NCBI RefSeq assembly: GCF_030247185.1
Contig: NC_080571.1
Coordinates: forward strand, 113,701,067 to 113,765,066
Direction: 5' to 3'
Source of the DNA: Malaya genurostris
Taxonomy: Eukaryota > Arthropoda > Insecta > Diptera > Culicidae
DNA: 64,000 nt
Of this stretch, positions 23,709 to 34,638 are shown piece by piece. The translations under genes were made by a program, and so were the position numbers. Position 1 is the stretch's first letter. Each line of letters starts with the position of its first letter. The notes beneath the pieces were generated by a model. It was not told the origin of the DNA, did not search any database, and saw only the letters and a list, made by a program, of their open reading frames with translations.

Positions 23709-24990
23709 CAAAAGATACAAAACCTGAGACAATTGGCCATTGAGCTGATAACTGCTTCAAAAAATTTCTAGCTATTGGAAGGAATGCCATTATGAGGGTC
23801 TTTAAGGGTTCAGATATATTGAATGCTGAGAAAATCCATTCAACAATTTCCGAAAACTTCAGTAATCCTGTTGGTGGCTGTGAAATGGAGCCCACAGGAT
23901 TATTACCTTTTTCTGTGCTAGATCCTGGATTGGTTTGTGAATTTGACAAACCAGGAGGCACAGTCTTTGGTTTTGACTTTTTTTGTTTAACACGGGGATC
24001 TTTTTTTGAAGATGAAACTTTAGGTGTCTTTTTTGGTAATTTGGAAGAAGACTTCTTTCTCTTAACTGACCCTTGGGTAGTGATAAACGAATTACCTTCA
24101 CTATTTTCGTCAGAGTCAGAGTCCTCTGTTTCCTCTAGATTTGAAAACCCGTTTTCGGTTTCCAAAGGGGGGACATCAATGACCGTTTTAAGCATTTCTG
24201 CATATGTGCGCTTAGACCGTGCTTTTAAAGAAAGCTTAATTTTGTCTTTGTGCACTTTAAATGCAGTGCATAATGAAATATCCTCATGAGGACTTTCCCC
24301 ACAATAAATACATTTTTCAATTTCCTTGTTGCAATCATTATCTTTATGAGGTCCTTCACACTTAATACATTTTGGTTTATTGCTACAGTAAGTAGCTGTG
24401 TGTCCGAATTTTTTGCAGTTCGTACAATTCATTACATTTGGAACAAAAAGCCGAACAGGGAGGCGAATTTTATCGACATAGACATGGGACGGCAACGCAG
24501 ATCCGGCAAATGTCACTCGAAACGAGTCTGATGGGCGATAAACTTTCTTTCCCTCTTCATGAACTACTGAGTACAGTTGTTTGCACTCCAGTATTTTCAC
24601 ACCCTCAAGCATAGAGTTCTTGAAACGACCAACACCATGCTTGAGTAAATCATCTACCGAAAGACTCGCTTCGGTAACAACACCGTCAATTTCGACATCT
24701 TTGGAGGGTATGTAAACTTTATACTCTTTAATGAAATGTTCCGAAGAGACAATATCATTCGCGTGTTTCAAATTATTTACCACAACACGAATTTTATCGT
24801 TATTTACTTTTATGATCTCTTTGATTGAAGAGTATCGTGATGTCAAACCTTTAGAAATTTGGTAAATGTTCAATGGCTTTGATATACGTCTAAAAAAGAC
24901 TATCCAAGGCCCAGAAGAGCTCTCCTGATATTTTTTCGTTCGTGGGGGTATAGGATTCATGCTAGGATTTACGTCCATGGATTCATCCAT
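23701..24990 (-). CDS. I-clade ORF1, gag-like nucleic-acid-binding protein
   Basis: An intact frame of 429 codons. I chose the ATG at 24988-24990 (MDESMDVNPSMN) because the same ATG opens ORF1 in copy 2; an upstream in-frame TTG exists but is unlikely. Residues about 27-110 (SSGPWIVFFRRISKPLNIYQ onward) look like an RRM-type fold of the gag family. Three zinc knuckles follow: CTNCKKFGHTATYC (189-202), CIKCEGPHKDNDC (208-220) and CIYCGESPHEDISLC (227-241). The tail is acidic, then Ser/Lys-rich (KRKKSSSKLPKKTPK), ending hydrophobic (LIMAFLPIARNFLKQL). In I elements this protein coats the RNA and helps deliver it for reverse transcription. Its stop overlaps the ORF2 start (ATGGATAA). Confidence 0.9.
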   Translation of the reverse strand: MDESMDVNPSMNPIPPRTKKYQESSSGPWIVFFRRISKPLNIYQISKGLTSRYSSIKEIIKVNNDKIRVVVNNLKHANDIVSSEHFIKEYKVYIPSKDVEIDGVVTEASLSVDDLLKHGVGRFKNSMLEGVKILECKQLYSVVHEEGKKVYRPSDSFRVTFAGSALPSHVYVDKIRLPVRLFVPNVMNCTNCKKFGHTATYCSNKPKCIKCEGPHKDNDCNKEIEKCIYCGESPHEDISLCTAFKVHKDKIKLSLKARSKRTYAEMLKTVIDVPPLETENGFSNLEETEDSDSDENSEGNSFITTQGSVKRKKSSSKLPKKTPKVSSSKKDPRVKQKKSKPKTVPPGLSNSQTNPGSSTEKGNNPVGSISQPPTGLLKFSEIVEWIFSAFNISEPLKTLIMAFLPIARNFLKQLSAQWPIVSGFVSFDG

Positions 24991-25679
24991 CACATTAAAA
25001 TTTTTAATCAAACTTTAAAATAAAAAATGAAACCAACACTACACAGTACTCAATTAAAAGGAAAAGAAAAAACTTCTACCTTGAAATTGTTGTCTATCTC
25101 CGTTGCACTGCCGTGTAGATCCTCGTTGCTCTAGATGTTCTTGTTGGATGCTGATTGTTGGATGTGATGCTACTGGTACCTGACATCCAGCACCACTCGA
25201 TCTCCGATTTACTTTTGTCTTCGCCAGCTGTAACCAGCGCAGGTCACCGGTGTATACCTGCGTGTTGTATGGCAGTGGAAAGACCGAGTTGTCTTGTCTC
25301 CTTCTTCCTTGTGCTCCGCACCGATATGCTTCTGCACCGAAGTGCCTTCGCACCGGTGTGCTTTTGCACTCTCCTGCTTCTGTGTGCCTTTGCACTCTTC
25401 TTCTTCAATGTGCCTTTGCACTCTCCTGCTCAGCACTTGTGGCTGTATATTGTGGCCTGGGTAGAGCTTGGGAAACGCCCTTTGTTGTTTCCTTCACCAG
25501 CTTGGCCCAGCACTAGGGCTCTCTTATGCAGCACGATTTTACGTTTTAACGGCTGCTGCCAACAGGTCTCTACCTGTAGTTCAACCGTTGTCGTATTTAA
25601 CGCGTGTAAACTAACCAGCGTTATTAAACTGTACGCTTCTATACACAACCTTCTCGGTTGAACGGCTATTACTGAATGA
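24991..25679 (-). promoter_or_regulatory. 5' leader of I-clade copy 1 with hairpin array
   Basis: About 690 bp from the initiator to the ORF1 ATG. On the plus strand six short inverted motifs of the form GTGC-N(3-4)-GCAC occur at 25311-25321, 25326-25337 (first base A), 25342-25353, 25358-25369, 25384-25395 and 25410-25421. The last four sit in degenerate 16-26 bp tandem units. In RNA each could form a 4-bp stem. Copy 2 keeps all six. The start CAGT at the first bases is the expected internal initiator. Confidence 0.6.
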
Positions 25680-25680
25680 A

Positions 25681-25692
25681 TTCTGGTGCCTT
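25681..25692. repeat. Target-site duplication, I-clade copy 1, right
   Basis: TTCTGGTGCCTT, partner of 19615-19626; it continues into TGGAGAGACGACGC of Helitron unit D, which matches TTGGAGACGACGC in unit B, confirming the pre-insertion sequence. Confidence 0.85.
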
Positions 25693-25759
25693 GGAGAGAC
25701 GACGCTTACATTTTAAGTTGATATTGAACTTACCAATTTGAGCATTCTTCTCAGCAAGA

Positions 25760-26395
25760 ATGGCTTTTATCGTATCAAAGAACGCTCTCTAGCAACTCGT
25801 CACACGATTCAATCAGTGCCATCAAAGAGAGACGAATATCATCTCAGTAACAAAACACCTGCATGGTCCATTTAACACAGAATGGACACCAGTGCGAAAA
25901 CGATTTTCTCTCGACAACCCTTCTGAACATCACGGGTTAGCACGTTGGGGTAGGGATTCGCTCTGAAGCAATTCTCGTTTTCCGATCCGATTCTATACGG
26001 GCAGTGGATAATTGTGATAGAATCATTTTACTATTGTCGCCTATTCTAACTATGTACATATAACTTCGGCATAAGTTGTGTCTATGAAAATATCTGTGAA
26101 TGCTCAACACAAAGGTTTCGATATACTGTAACCTAGTATTAGAATCATCAAGTTGATTCATCGGTTCGATTTTCTGGGATAATTGTCAAATTGCGATTAT
26201 CCCTTGTTAAATTCCACACAGCGCCGATTATTGCAAAACTGTATCTATTTTGGTAAGGGCCGTGAAATACTCAAAGTATGAGATATAGCGAAAAAATGTA
26301 GAAAAAATCTTTCACGGTTCATGCATTGAGAGGCAGTGAGTTCTTGTAGCATCATCTACCAGATTGACGATGTTGTATACAATTTAGAAAAATAG
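25760..26395. other. Unit-D-specific block inside the Helitron
   Basis: Unit B passes directly from the region of GAACATTCTTCACAGAATAT (about 13055) to GATATCTGATAGCCACTTAC (about 13125), whereas unit D has about 640 bp between the same landmarks. The extra sequence is more complex than the flanking unit (for example GGGTTAGCACGTTGGGGTAG) and has no visible terminal repeats. It may be host DNA captured by the Helitron or an unrecognised insertion. The 74-codon minus frame at 25937-26161 shows no known motif. Confidence 0.4.
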
Positions 26396-27000
26396 TATCA
26401 ATCCATCTTGAATATCGATATCTAATTGCCACTTATTATGTGCGCTTCGTGTAATCTAAATCATTCGAAAGCAAAATGCAAGCAAAATCTCTTAGTTTGA
26501 CTTCAGCGCTTCTAGAGCACAAACTTTTTGTTGATTCCTACTGACCAATAGTATTCATCTGACTCCATTGCACACATTCTGGAATTCCACCAGTCCTTTA
26601 GTAGGCAACAATGTTGATACCCAATTAAGCACGTGGCTCGGAATGACGAACCAATCAAGCATGCACTTCACACAAATCAACTCATTGCGCGCCAAAAGAT
26701 TCTTTCAACGATCTAGTATTTCTTTCTTCGACGGCCAAACACTTATGCAACTCGTTATACGCCAAACACCTATCTAGCAATCATTGGCGACTTTTTCAGT
26801 GGAAAATTCCATTGTCTATACAAAACCACTTTATGGATTTTTCCCACTTTTCCGGCAAGTTTTTCTAATTTTTTTGATGTACGAACCCGGCGGGGGTAAA
26901 AACTGATCAAACAAAAAAAATATCATCTCAATCCGTCCATCCGTTCTTACGTGATGCGATTACAAAGAATGATCTCTGCATTTTTATATATATAGATATA

Positions 27001-28080
27001 GATTATACACAAAATTGAATTCCCTCATAAAGAAAGTAAAACTCGAACATTGTGTTGCATTGTACTTCATTTTGACGATATCTGTTTAGCGAATTGTACA
27101 ATATCATCATATTCTACGTTGATTTGCCGATAATAATGTCTAATAGAATATTTTTTTGGAACTTATTCTATTCCAAATTCAATTTCACGGCATTTTTTTG
27201 TTATCCCGAAAATTTTATATTTTCTTGACCCGAACCCGACCGATAGAGGAGTATCAACAGCCCTAGACCAGTGTATGGCTGGGAAGAAATTTGAATGTTT
27301 TATTGTAAGTAAAGTGAGTAATTCCTGTAATCTCCATTAAAATTTCATAAAAAATATTTGATTACTCAAAAGAAAAAAACCGGGTGGGTAATAGCGGAGT
27401 TATGTCTCGGAGATGACGTGAGTACGAATAAAACTGACACACTTTCTTCACACTTCTGAGTGTTGAACATCGGTTTGTGCAAGCTTCACTTCTTTGCTTT
27501 CAGAATTGTAACTATTCTAAGGTGCGAAATTCATTAATACCGAGACTGGAGCTTCAATGTAATTTAAATTTTTTTAATTTTTCTAAGGCACTTGATTTCT
27601 TTGATAAGAAATAATTGAAAATTGCTGGATACAGTTTTCAATCACTTGATGTGAATGGCGGCCTTCAGTTACGGAATAATTACGAAGGTCAGCTGTCCAC
27701 TATGAATAACAATACCATTTTGCCTGCAAACGACGAATTGGGTAAACCACTAGTGTGTTTCTATCTATCGAACAAGAAATGATATTAGTTCGACCATGGT
27801 TTTTCTCTTATACACGTCAAGTTGAACAACAAGATTGATACATATCTGTCCACATCAAAAACCGTCGCCTGAGTTCGAGAATAGAAGCAAGCGTGATGTA
27901 TTTTCTTCCTCGATTCCAAAACTTTAAGATATCTTAAATCTTTGTTATTTATAGTTATCTCACACTGCTACAAACAAAATCATAAATTGTTGACCATATT
28001 TCCGATGGCATATAGCAAAATTTATATTGTTACATTGAATACAAAAAGATATATTCACAATCAAAAACTTATCATTCTCT
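27001..28080. other. Intergenic, nothing recognised
   Basis: AT-rich DNA between the Helitron 5' end and a repeat fragment. No frame over 60 codons shows a motif. Confidence 0.4.
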
Positions 28081-28430
28081 CAGAGGGTAAATTCTGAAAA
28101 GGTTTCCCATAGTACAGAAAGACTCCCTTCAAAACAATTTCATATTTATATTGATTTAAACTGTTTGCAACAATAATTGCTGGAAGAACACTACTTGTGT
28201 TCAAATTTGTGTGTAAAAATAATTTAATAAATTTTTCTCGGAGATGACTTAAATGATTTCTACAAACTTAGACTCATATGAACAGTCCTATGCTCCCATA
28301 TAAGGTTTCTGAATTTCATTTGGATCCGACTTCTGGTTCCTGGTTCTGGTTGAGATCGGATGTTTACTTTTTGATTTATACGAAGTTTTATGTCAAAATT
28401 TTCAATTTTTAATCTGGAACACATCTTTGT
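28081..28430. repeat. Dispersed family DR, fragment in reverse orientation
   Basis: Includes TTTCTCGGAGATGACTTAAA, ACAAACTTAGACTCATATGA, TTTGGATCCGACTTCTGGTT and CGAAGTTTTATGTCAAAATT; the last is the complement of 3794-3813 in the 2.9-3.9 kb copy. Confidence 0.6.
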
Positions 28431-29260
28431 TCTCTATATAGGGGTGCAAATCAGAAACTCAAGAATACACGTCGAAATGTGGTCAGATTTTAAACACTTA
28501 CAGCTCATTCTATTTTGTATCAATTATTAATATTATTTCATCATTCAATTATGAATGATTGAAATTTTTATTAGTAGCCATAGTAGAGAGCAGTGTCCTA
28601 TTTTGTCTGCTAAAAATCTCCAGCATACAGGATTTCCTGCCATAGACGACGGTTTTGAAGGAGTAAGCGATATATCAAAGGGAACGCATCGCTCTAATTG
28701 GTCAATCGATGTAAAAGCGAAGCTGTTGGTAGCAAGCAAATCTATAAATATAAGCGAAATTATAGCTAACGTTTCAGTCCTACGCGTAGCATGCTAGAGG
28801 TAGCTTGGTAAACGATTTGAAGCTTTAATTGGTATGCTCTGATCTTGTGTCATACAAGCTCGGATGAAATTCCATTTAATGTCGTTTCGCCTGAGAAATT
28901 GATATCTATCCTAGGGTAAATTTTGAGTGCTTAATATTAATTTCTTATTTATATTCGATGAACTCGATAGATAATGAGAAAAAGTTTATCGCTTCAACCG
29001 AAATCGCAGAATGGTAGAGAAACTTAACGCTATAAAAATAACTGCTTGTATGCAAAACTTGAACACAAGCTTGACGAAGAGTAGCTTAAATATCAAAATC
29101 CGTATCGCAAGTATGAACAAAGATATAATTGCATACATTTGGGATATTGGTGTAATTTCGTCGGCTATACAAATACAAATGCAAATTCAAATACAAATCA
29201 AGCCAAACAAAGTTCAAGATCAATCTGAGCAGACTCTCGTGCAATTGCGGATTCAAAAGT
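28431..29260. other. Intergenic, nothing recognised
   Basis: Contains a short hexanucleotide-like run (ACAAAT/GCAAAT/TCAAAT, 29170-29200). The 86-codon plus frame at 29011-29271 includes this run (IQMQIQIQIK) and ends in the I-element target site; no family is recognised. The overlapping frames at 28545-28797 also show no motif. Confidence 0.4.
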
Positions 29261-29273
29261 GTGACGATTGATT
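29261..29273. repeat. Target-site duplication, I-clade copy 2, left
   Basis: GTGACGATTGATT, identical to 35366-35378; the last two T merge with the poly-A complement (T-run 29272-29281). Confidence 0.9.
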
Positions 29274-29662
29274 TTTTTTTTCATGAATACGTTTATTTCT
29301 TAAGGCAGTTTACATAAGTTTTTCTTCGCCGTAGCATCACTTTTACATAATATTCTTATCCTAATTTAATTCTAACATAGTCACAACGTTTTGCATTTAT
29401 TAAAACATATTCTCTTATTACTTAAATATCATCTTAGGTAACTCGTCATTAATTATGAAATCTACTCGGAAATATTATTTGAACCAAACGATTAACTTCT
29501 ATAAATTATAAAATAAGCTGTTATTTTCAGACATTTTGTTGATAATTTCATAAACTGTTTCGAGTTTGTTTGTATCATTACATTATTTTTATTTTAATTT
29601 AGCTATTGGTTGAACTCATGGACGCAGCTGGGATCAGAACTAAGTCTTGAAAGGGGCCTTTA

Positions 29663-32600
29663 TTAAATTGAAACTCCAGTTTTCTTTATGAAATGATAAA
29701 TAAGTTTCATGTATGAAAGGTCACGACAAGCAAGAATGTCTCGAACTGGGATATTGGATAGTCTACCTTGGGTACGCAAAGAATTTATTAGTTGAGATCT
29801 GACATCACGATACTCCACGCATGTCCAAACGACATGATCAATATCTCGATAACCTTCGCCACAAGCACAATGATTAGTCTCGGAGAGCCCAATTCGAAGG
29901 AGATGTGCATCTAACGTGTAGTGATTGGACATGAGTCTGGACATCACACGAATGAAATCTCTACTCACATCCAGTCCCCTGAACCATGCCTTTGTCGATA
30001 TTTTCGGAATAATTGAGTGCATCCACCGACCCAGATCATCTTTATCCCAAGAAGCTTGCCAGCTGGCAAGTGTTCTTTGACGAGACGAGCTATAGAATTC
30101 GTTGAAAGCAATTGGTCTCTCATAAATTTCACCCTCAATAGCACCACGTTTGGCTAAAATATCGGCTCTTTCATTGCCAGGAATGGAGCAATGAGCCGGG
30201 ACCCAGACTATAGTGATTAGATAATTATTGTTCAATATGTCGTTCAGGCACTGTTTTATTTTGCCCAGGAAAAACGGTTCAGTCTTGCCAGTCATGTTTG
30301 AGCGAATGGCTTCAATTGCACTCAGACTATCTGTGAAGAGGAAATAATGGTTTGGAATTAATGTGACGATTACACTCAAACTATAATGAACTGCTGCTAG
30401 CTCTGCTATATAAACAGATGCAGGTTCTTGAAGCCTAAATGAGGCCGAAACATTATTGTTGAACATACCAAACCCTGTCGCTTCTTCAATTCGCGATCCG
30501 TCCGTGTAAAACATTTTCTCAGAGTCAATATGCCTGAACTTACTTGAAAATATTTTTGGGATTTCCGTCGAACGTAGATGATCCGGGATTCCACGCACTT
30601 CGCGCTGCATGGATGTATCGAAAAATAAAGTTGAGTCAGGGACATTTAGGAGGCTGACACGGATAGGAATATATCTTGAAGGGTTGATTTCCTGTGACAT
30701 ATGGTTAAAATATACTGTCATGAATTTTGTTTGAGATCGAAGCTCGACTAGTCGTTCGAAATTATTAATTACCATGGGATTCAGCACCTCACATCTTATT
30801 AGCAGGCGTGATGAAAGCTCCCAAAATCGATCTTTTAATGGAAGAACTCCCGCCAGAACTTCAAGACTCATTGTATGTGTCGAATGCATGCACCCTAAAG
30901 CAATTCGCAAACAACGATACTGAATTCGCTCCAGTTTGATAATATGAGAGTTTGCAGCGGAACGAAAGCAAACGCATCCATATTCCATCACTGAAAGTAT
31001 CGTTGTCTGATACAATTTTATTAGATCTTCCGGATGAGCACCCCACCAAGATCCTGTTATTGTTCGAAGAAAATTTACTCTTTGTTGGCATTTTGTTATC
31101 AGAAACCTAATGTGTCCTCCCCACGTGCATTTGGAATCGAACCACACCCCGAGGTATTTAAAAGTTAAAACCTGTTGGATCATTCTTCCCATCATATGGA
31201 GCTGAAGCTGCGCGGGATCATGCTTTCTTGAAAAGACGACTAACTCTGTTTTCTCCGCAGAGAATTCGATACCAAGATGAACAGCCCAAACGGACAAGTT
31301 ATCTAAGGTATCTTGCAATGGTTTATGCAGATCAATAGCTTTGGGTCCAGTAACTGAAACCACGCCATCATCTGCCAATTGTCTTAGTGTACATGGGGTT
31401 ACTAGACAGCTGTCAATGTCATTTACGTAAAAATTATAGAGGAGCGGACTGAGGCATGAGCCTTGCGGGAGACCCATGTAACTATTTCTGAGTGTTGCCA
31501 AATCGCCATGTGAAAAATGCATGTGTTTCTCTGACAAAAGGTTGTGCAAATAATTATTTATAACCGCTGGGAGTCCATTTTGGTGAAGCTTGTCTGAAAG
31601 AACATCAATGGAAACTGAATCAAATGCTCCTTTAATGTCTAAAAATACAGATGCCATTTGTTGCTTTTGAGCGAAGGCAATTTGGATGTCAGACGAAAGT
31701 AATGCAAGGCAATCATTCGTCCCTTTATTTCTACGGAAGCCAAACTGAGTATCTGACAACAAACCGTTCGTCTCGACCCAAGTGTCGAGACGTCGTAGAA
31801 TTATTTTTTTTCGAACAATTTTCTGATGCAGGACAACATCGCAATGGGTCTATATGAGTTGTGATTGGAAGCTGGTTTCCCCGGTTTTTGAATGGCGATA
31901 ACTTTCACTTGTCTCCAGTCAGGTGGAACAATATTTTGCTCAAGAAACTTGTTGAACAATTCCAACAAACGTCTTTTTGCGAGGTTGGGCAGATTCTTCA
32001 CCAAGTTGAATTTAATTCTGTCCAACCCTGGAGCGTTATTGTTACAAGACAAGAGTGCTATAGAAAATTCCATCATTGAAAATGGGTTATTAATAAAACC
32101 ATTATTTGGAGGAGATTCCCGTATAATGCTCTGCGTAGGAACAGAATCTGGGCAAACTTTCCTAGCCAAGTCAAATATCCATCGGTTCGAGTATTCATCA
32201 CTCTCATTGCCCACGTTACGACTCCTCATTCGTCTGGCCGTGTTCCAAAGAGTGCTCATTGAGGTATCTCTTGACAAACCTTCGACAAAATGTCTCCAAT
32301 AGCTACATTTTTTGGCTCGAAGTATGCTCTTGTACTTGGTTTCTAAAACCATAAGTTTTTCAAAATTCTGAGGAGTTCCTCCTCCCCGTTTTAGAAACGT
32401 CTTGCAAGCATTTTGTTTTGCGAGTTTAGCCTCTGAGCACTCTTTGTCCCACCAGGGGTTGGGAGGCCGTCTGTTAGTCGTTGGCCCAGGAAAGCGTTTA
32501 GTTTGGGATTGTTCTGCTGCCTCCAGAATCGAACAAATGAGGAAGTCATATTCTTCAAGTGGAGGGAGCTCTTCCATTGAATTCAAAATACTAGAGATAC

Positions 32601-33357
32601 TACTTTGGTATTTAATCCAGTCGATATTTTTTGTCAAATCATATGGAATACTAGCGGAAGTAGCAATGCAATTGCTACTGCTAATTGAGATGATGATTGG
32701 TAAATGATCGCTACCGTGTAAATCAGGCAGTATTTTCCAGGTGCAATCTAGTCGAATTGATGTTGAGCAAAGAGATAGATCTAATGCACTTGGGCGTGCC
32801 GGAGGTCTTGGGATCCGTGTCATGCTACCCATATTTAATACCGTCATGCTAAAATTGTCACAAATGTTTTGTATTAAAGATGATCTGCTATCATTGTAAA
32901 CGGAACCCCACATAATACCGTGCGAATTTAAATCCCCCAGAATCAATCGTGGTGCAGGAAGGGCTTCAACCATTTCATTAAGCTGTTGCTGTCCAACTTG
33001 TGCTTTTGGAGGAATATAAACCGAAGCTATGCAAATATCTTTGCCTTTAATGTTTATTTGGCAAGCAACAACTTCTATACTAGAAGTTGAAGGGATGTTT
33101 AATCTATAAAAGGAATAGCATTTCTTAATTCCCAAAAGCACTCCACCATACGGAGAGTCTCTATCGAGACGTATAATGTTAAAATCATTAAAATTTAAAG
33201 CTATGTTTGAAGTAAGCCATGTTTCGCATAAAGCAAATACATCACATTTTTGACTATGCAATAATATTTTAAATGAATCAAGTTTTGGCATGATGCTTCG
33301 ACAATTCCACTGCAGGACAGTGATTGTATCATTTGCGACGGGTGATAAATTATCCAT
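29663..33357 (-). pseudogene. I-clade ORF2 polyprotein, copy 2, one frameshift
   Basis: It starts at the ATG 33355-33357 in the same ATGGATAA overlap. Endonuclease and the first part of RT read without interruption (WNCRSI, CETWL, LGDLNSH, GSDHLPI, RPIAMLSCIRKLFEK). At 31803-31811 a T-run (A-run in the sense strand) is two bases longer than in copy 1, so translation ends just after the RPIAML block. The rest is open in another frame from about 31800 to the stop at 29663: FGFRRNKGTND, FLDIKGAFD, LADD, YTDGSR, AELAAV, FTDSLSA, VPAHCSIPGNERAD and the CACGEGYRDIDHVVWTC tail. Unlike copy 1, the Trp near the tail is intact. The domain set is that expected for an I-clade ORF2. Confidence 0.88.
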
Positions 33358-34638
33358 CAAAAGATACAAAACCTGAGACAATTGGCCATTGAGCTGATAA
33401 CTGCTTCAAAAAGGTTCTAGCTATTGGAAGGAATGCCATTATGAGGGTCTTTAAGGGTTCAGATATATTGAATGCTGAGAAAATCCATTCAACAATTTCC
33501 GAAAACTTCAGTAATCCTGTTGGTGGCTGTGAAATGGAGCCCACTGGATTATTATCTTTTTCTGTACTAGATCCTGGATTGGTTTGTGAATTTGACAAAC
33601 CAGGAGGCACAGTCTTTGGTTTTGACTTTTTTTGTTTAACACGGGGATTTTTTTTGAAGATGAAATTTTAGGTGTCTTTTTTGGTAATTTGGAGGAAGAC
33701 TTCTTTCTCTTAACTGACCCTTGGGTAGTGATAAACGAATTACCTTCACTATTTTCGTCAGAGTCAGAGTCCTCTGGTTCCTCTAGATTTGAAAACCCGT
33801 TTTCGGTTTCCAAAGGGGGGACATCAATGACCGTTTTAAGCATTTCTGCATATGTGCGCTTAGACCGTGCTTTTAAAGAAAGCTTAATTTTGTCTTTGTG
33901 CACTTTAAATGCAGTGCATACTGAAATATCATCATGAGGACTATTCCCACAATAAATACATTTTTCAATTTCCTTGTTGCAATCATTATCTTTATGAGGC
34001 CCTTCACACTTAATACATTTTGGTTTATTACTACAGTAAGTAGCTGTGTGGCCGAATTTTTTGCAGTTCGTACAATTCATTACATTTGGAACAAAAAGCC
34101 GAACAGGGAGGCGAATTTTATCGACATAGACATGGGACGGCAACGCAGACCCGGCAAATGTCACTCGAAACGAGTCTGATGGGCGATAAACTTTCTTTCC
34201 CTCTTCATGAACTACTGAGTACAGTTGTTTGCACTCCAGTATTTTCACACCCTCAAGCATAGAGTTCTTGAAACGACCAACACCATGCTTGAGTAAATCA
34301 TCTACCGAAAGACTCGCTTCGGTAACAACACCGTCAATTTCGACATCTTTGGAGGGTATGTAAACTTTATACTCTTTATTGAAATGTTCCGAAGAGACAA
34401 TATCATTCGCGTGTTTCAAATTATTTACCACAACACGAATTTTATCGTTATTTACTTTTATGATCTCTTTGATTGAAGAGTATCGTGATGTCAAACCTTT
34501 ATTAATTTGAAAAATGTTTAATGGCTTTGATATACGTCTAAAAAAGACTATCCAAGGCCCAGAAGAGCTCTCCTGATATTTTTTCGTTCGTGGGGGTATC
34601 GGATTCATGCTGGGATTTACGTCCATGGATTCATCCAT
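33350..34638 (-). pseudogene. I-clade ORF1 (gag-like), copy 2, one frameshift
   Basis: ATG at 34636-34638 (MDESMDVNPSMN), then the RRM-like region and the same three CCHC knuckles as copy 1 (CIYCGNSPHDDISVC differs slightly). In the T-run near 33648-33655 one base is missing relative to copy 1, so the frame changes within the basic Ser/Lys region and stops at 33508. The original C-terminal frame resumes and reaches the ORF1 stop at 33350. The knuckle-bearing N-terminal 80 percent could still be made. Confidence 0.88.

Larger units (their letters stand above)
19627..25679 (-). mobile_element. I-clade non-LTR retrotransposon, copy 1, full length
   Basis: The element begins at 25679 with TCATTCAGTAATAGCC, an initiator-type start shared with copy 2, and ends in a short poly-A (about nine A) preceded by AATAAA (complement of 19645-19650). 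It has a leader of about 690 bp, ORF1, ORF2 overlapping ORF1 by 8 bp, and a 3' untranslated region of about 390 bp. A 12-bp target-site duplication flanks it. It lies inside Helitron unit D. The RNase H domain and three-knuckle ORF1 place it in the I clade. It is nearly intact and highly similar to the copy at 29274-35365, indicating recent activity of the family. Confidence 0.9.
19289..26996 (-). mobile_element. Helitron unit D, interrupted by an I-clade element
   Basis: The 5' end on the minus strand is TCTATATATATAAAAATGCA at 26996, preceded by A (complement of 26997). The 3' CTAG (19289-19292) abuts the TC of unit C at 19288. Without the nested 6-kb retroelement it is about 1.6 kb. Compared with unit B it carries about 640 bp of extra sequence (roughly 25760-26395). 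With A as the 5' flank here and T as the 3' flank at 9752, the whole array sits between A and T as one block. Confidence 0.75.
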
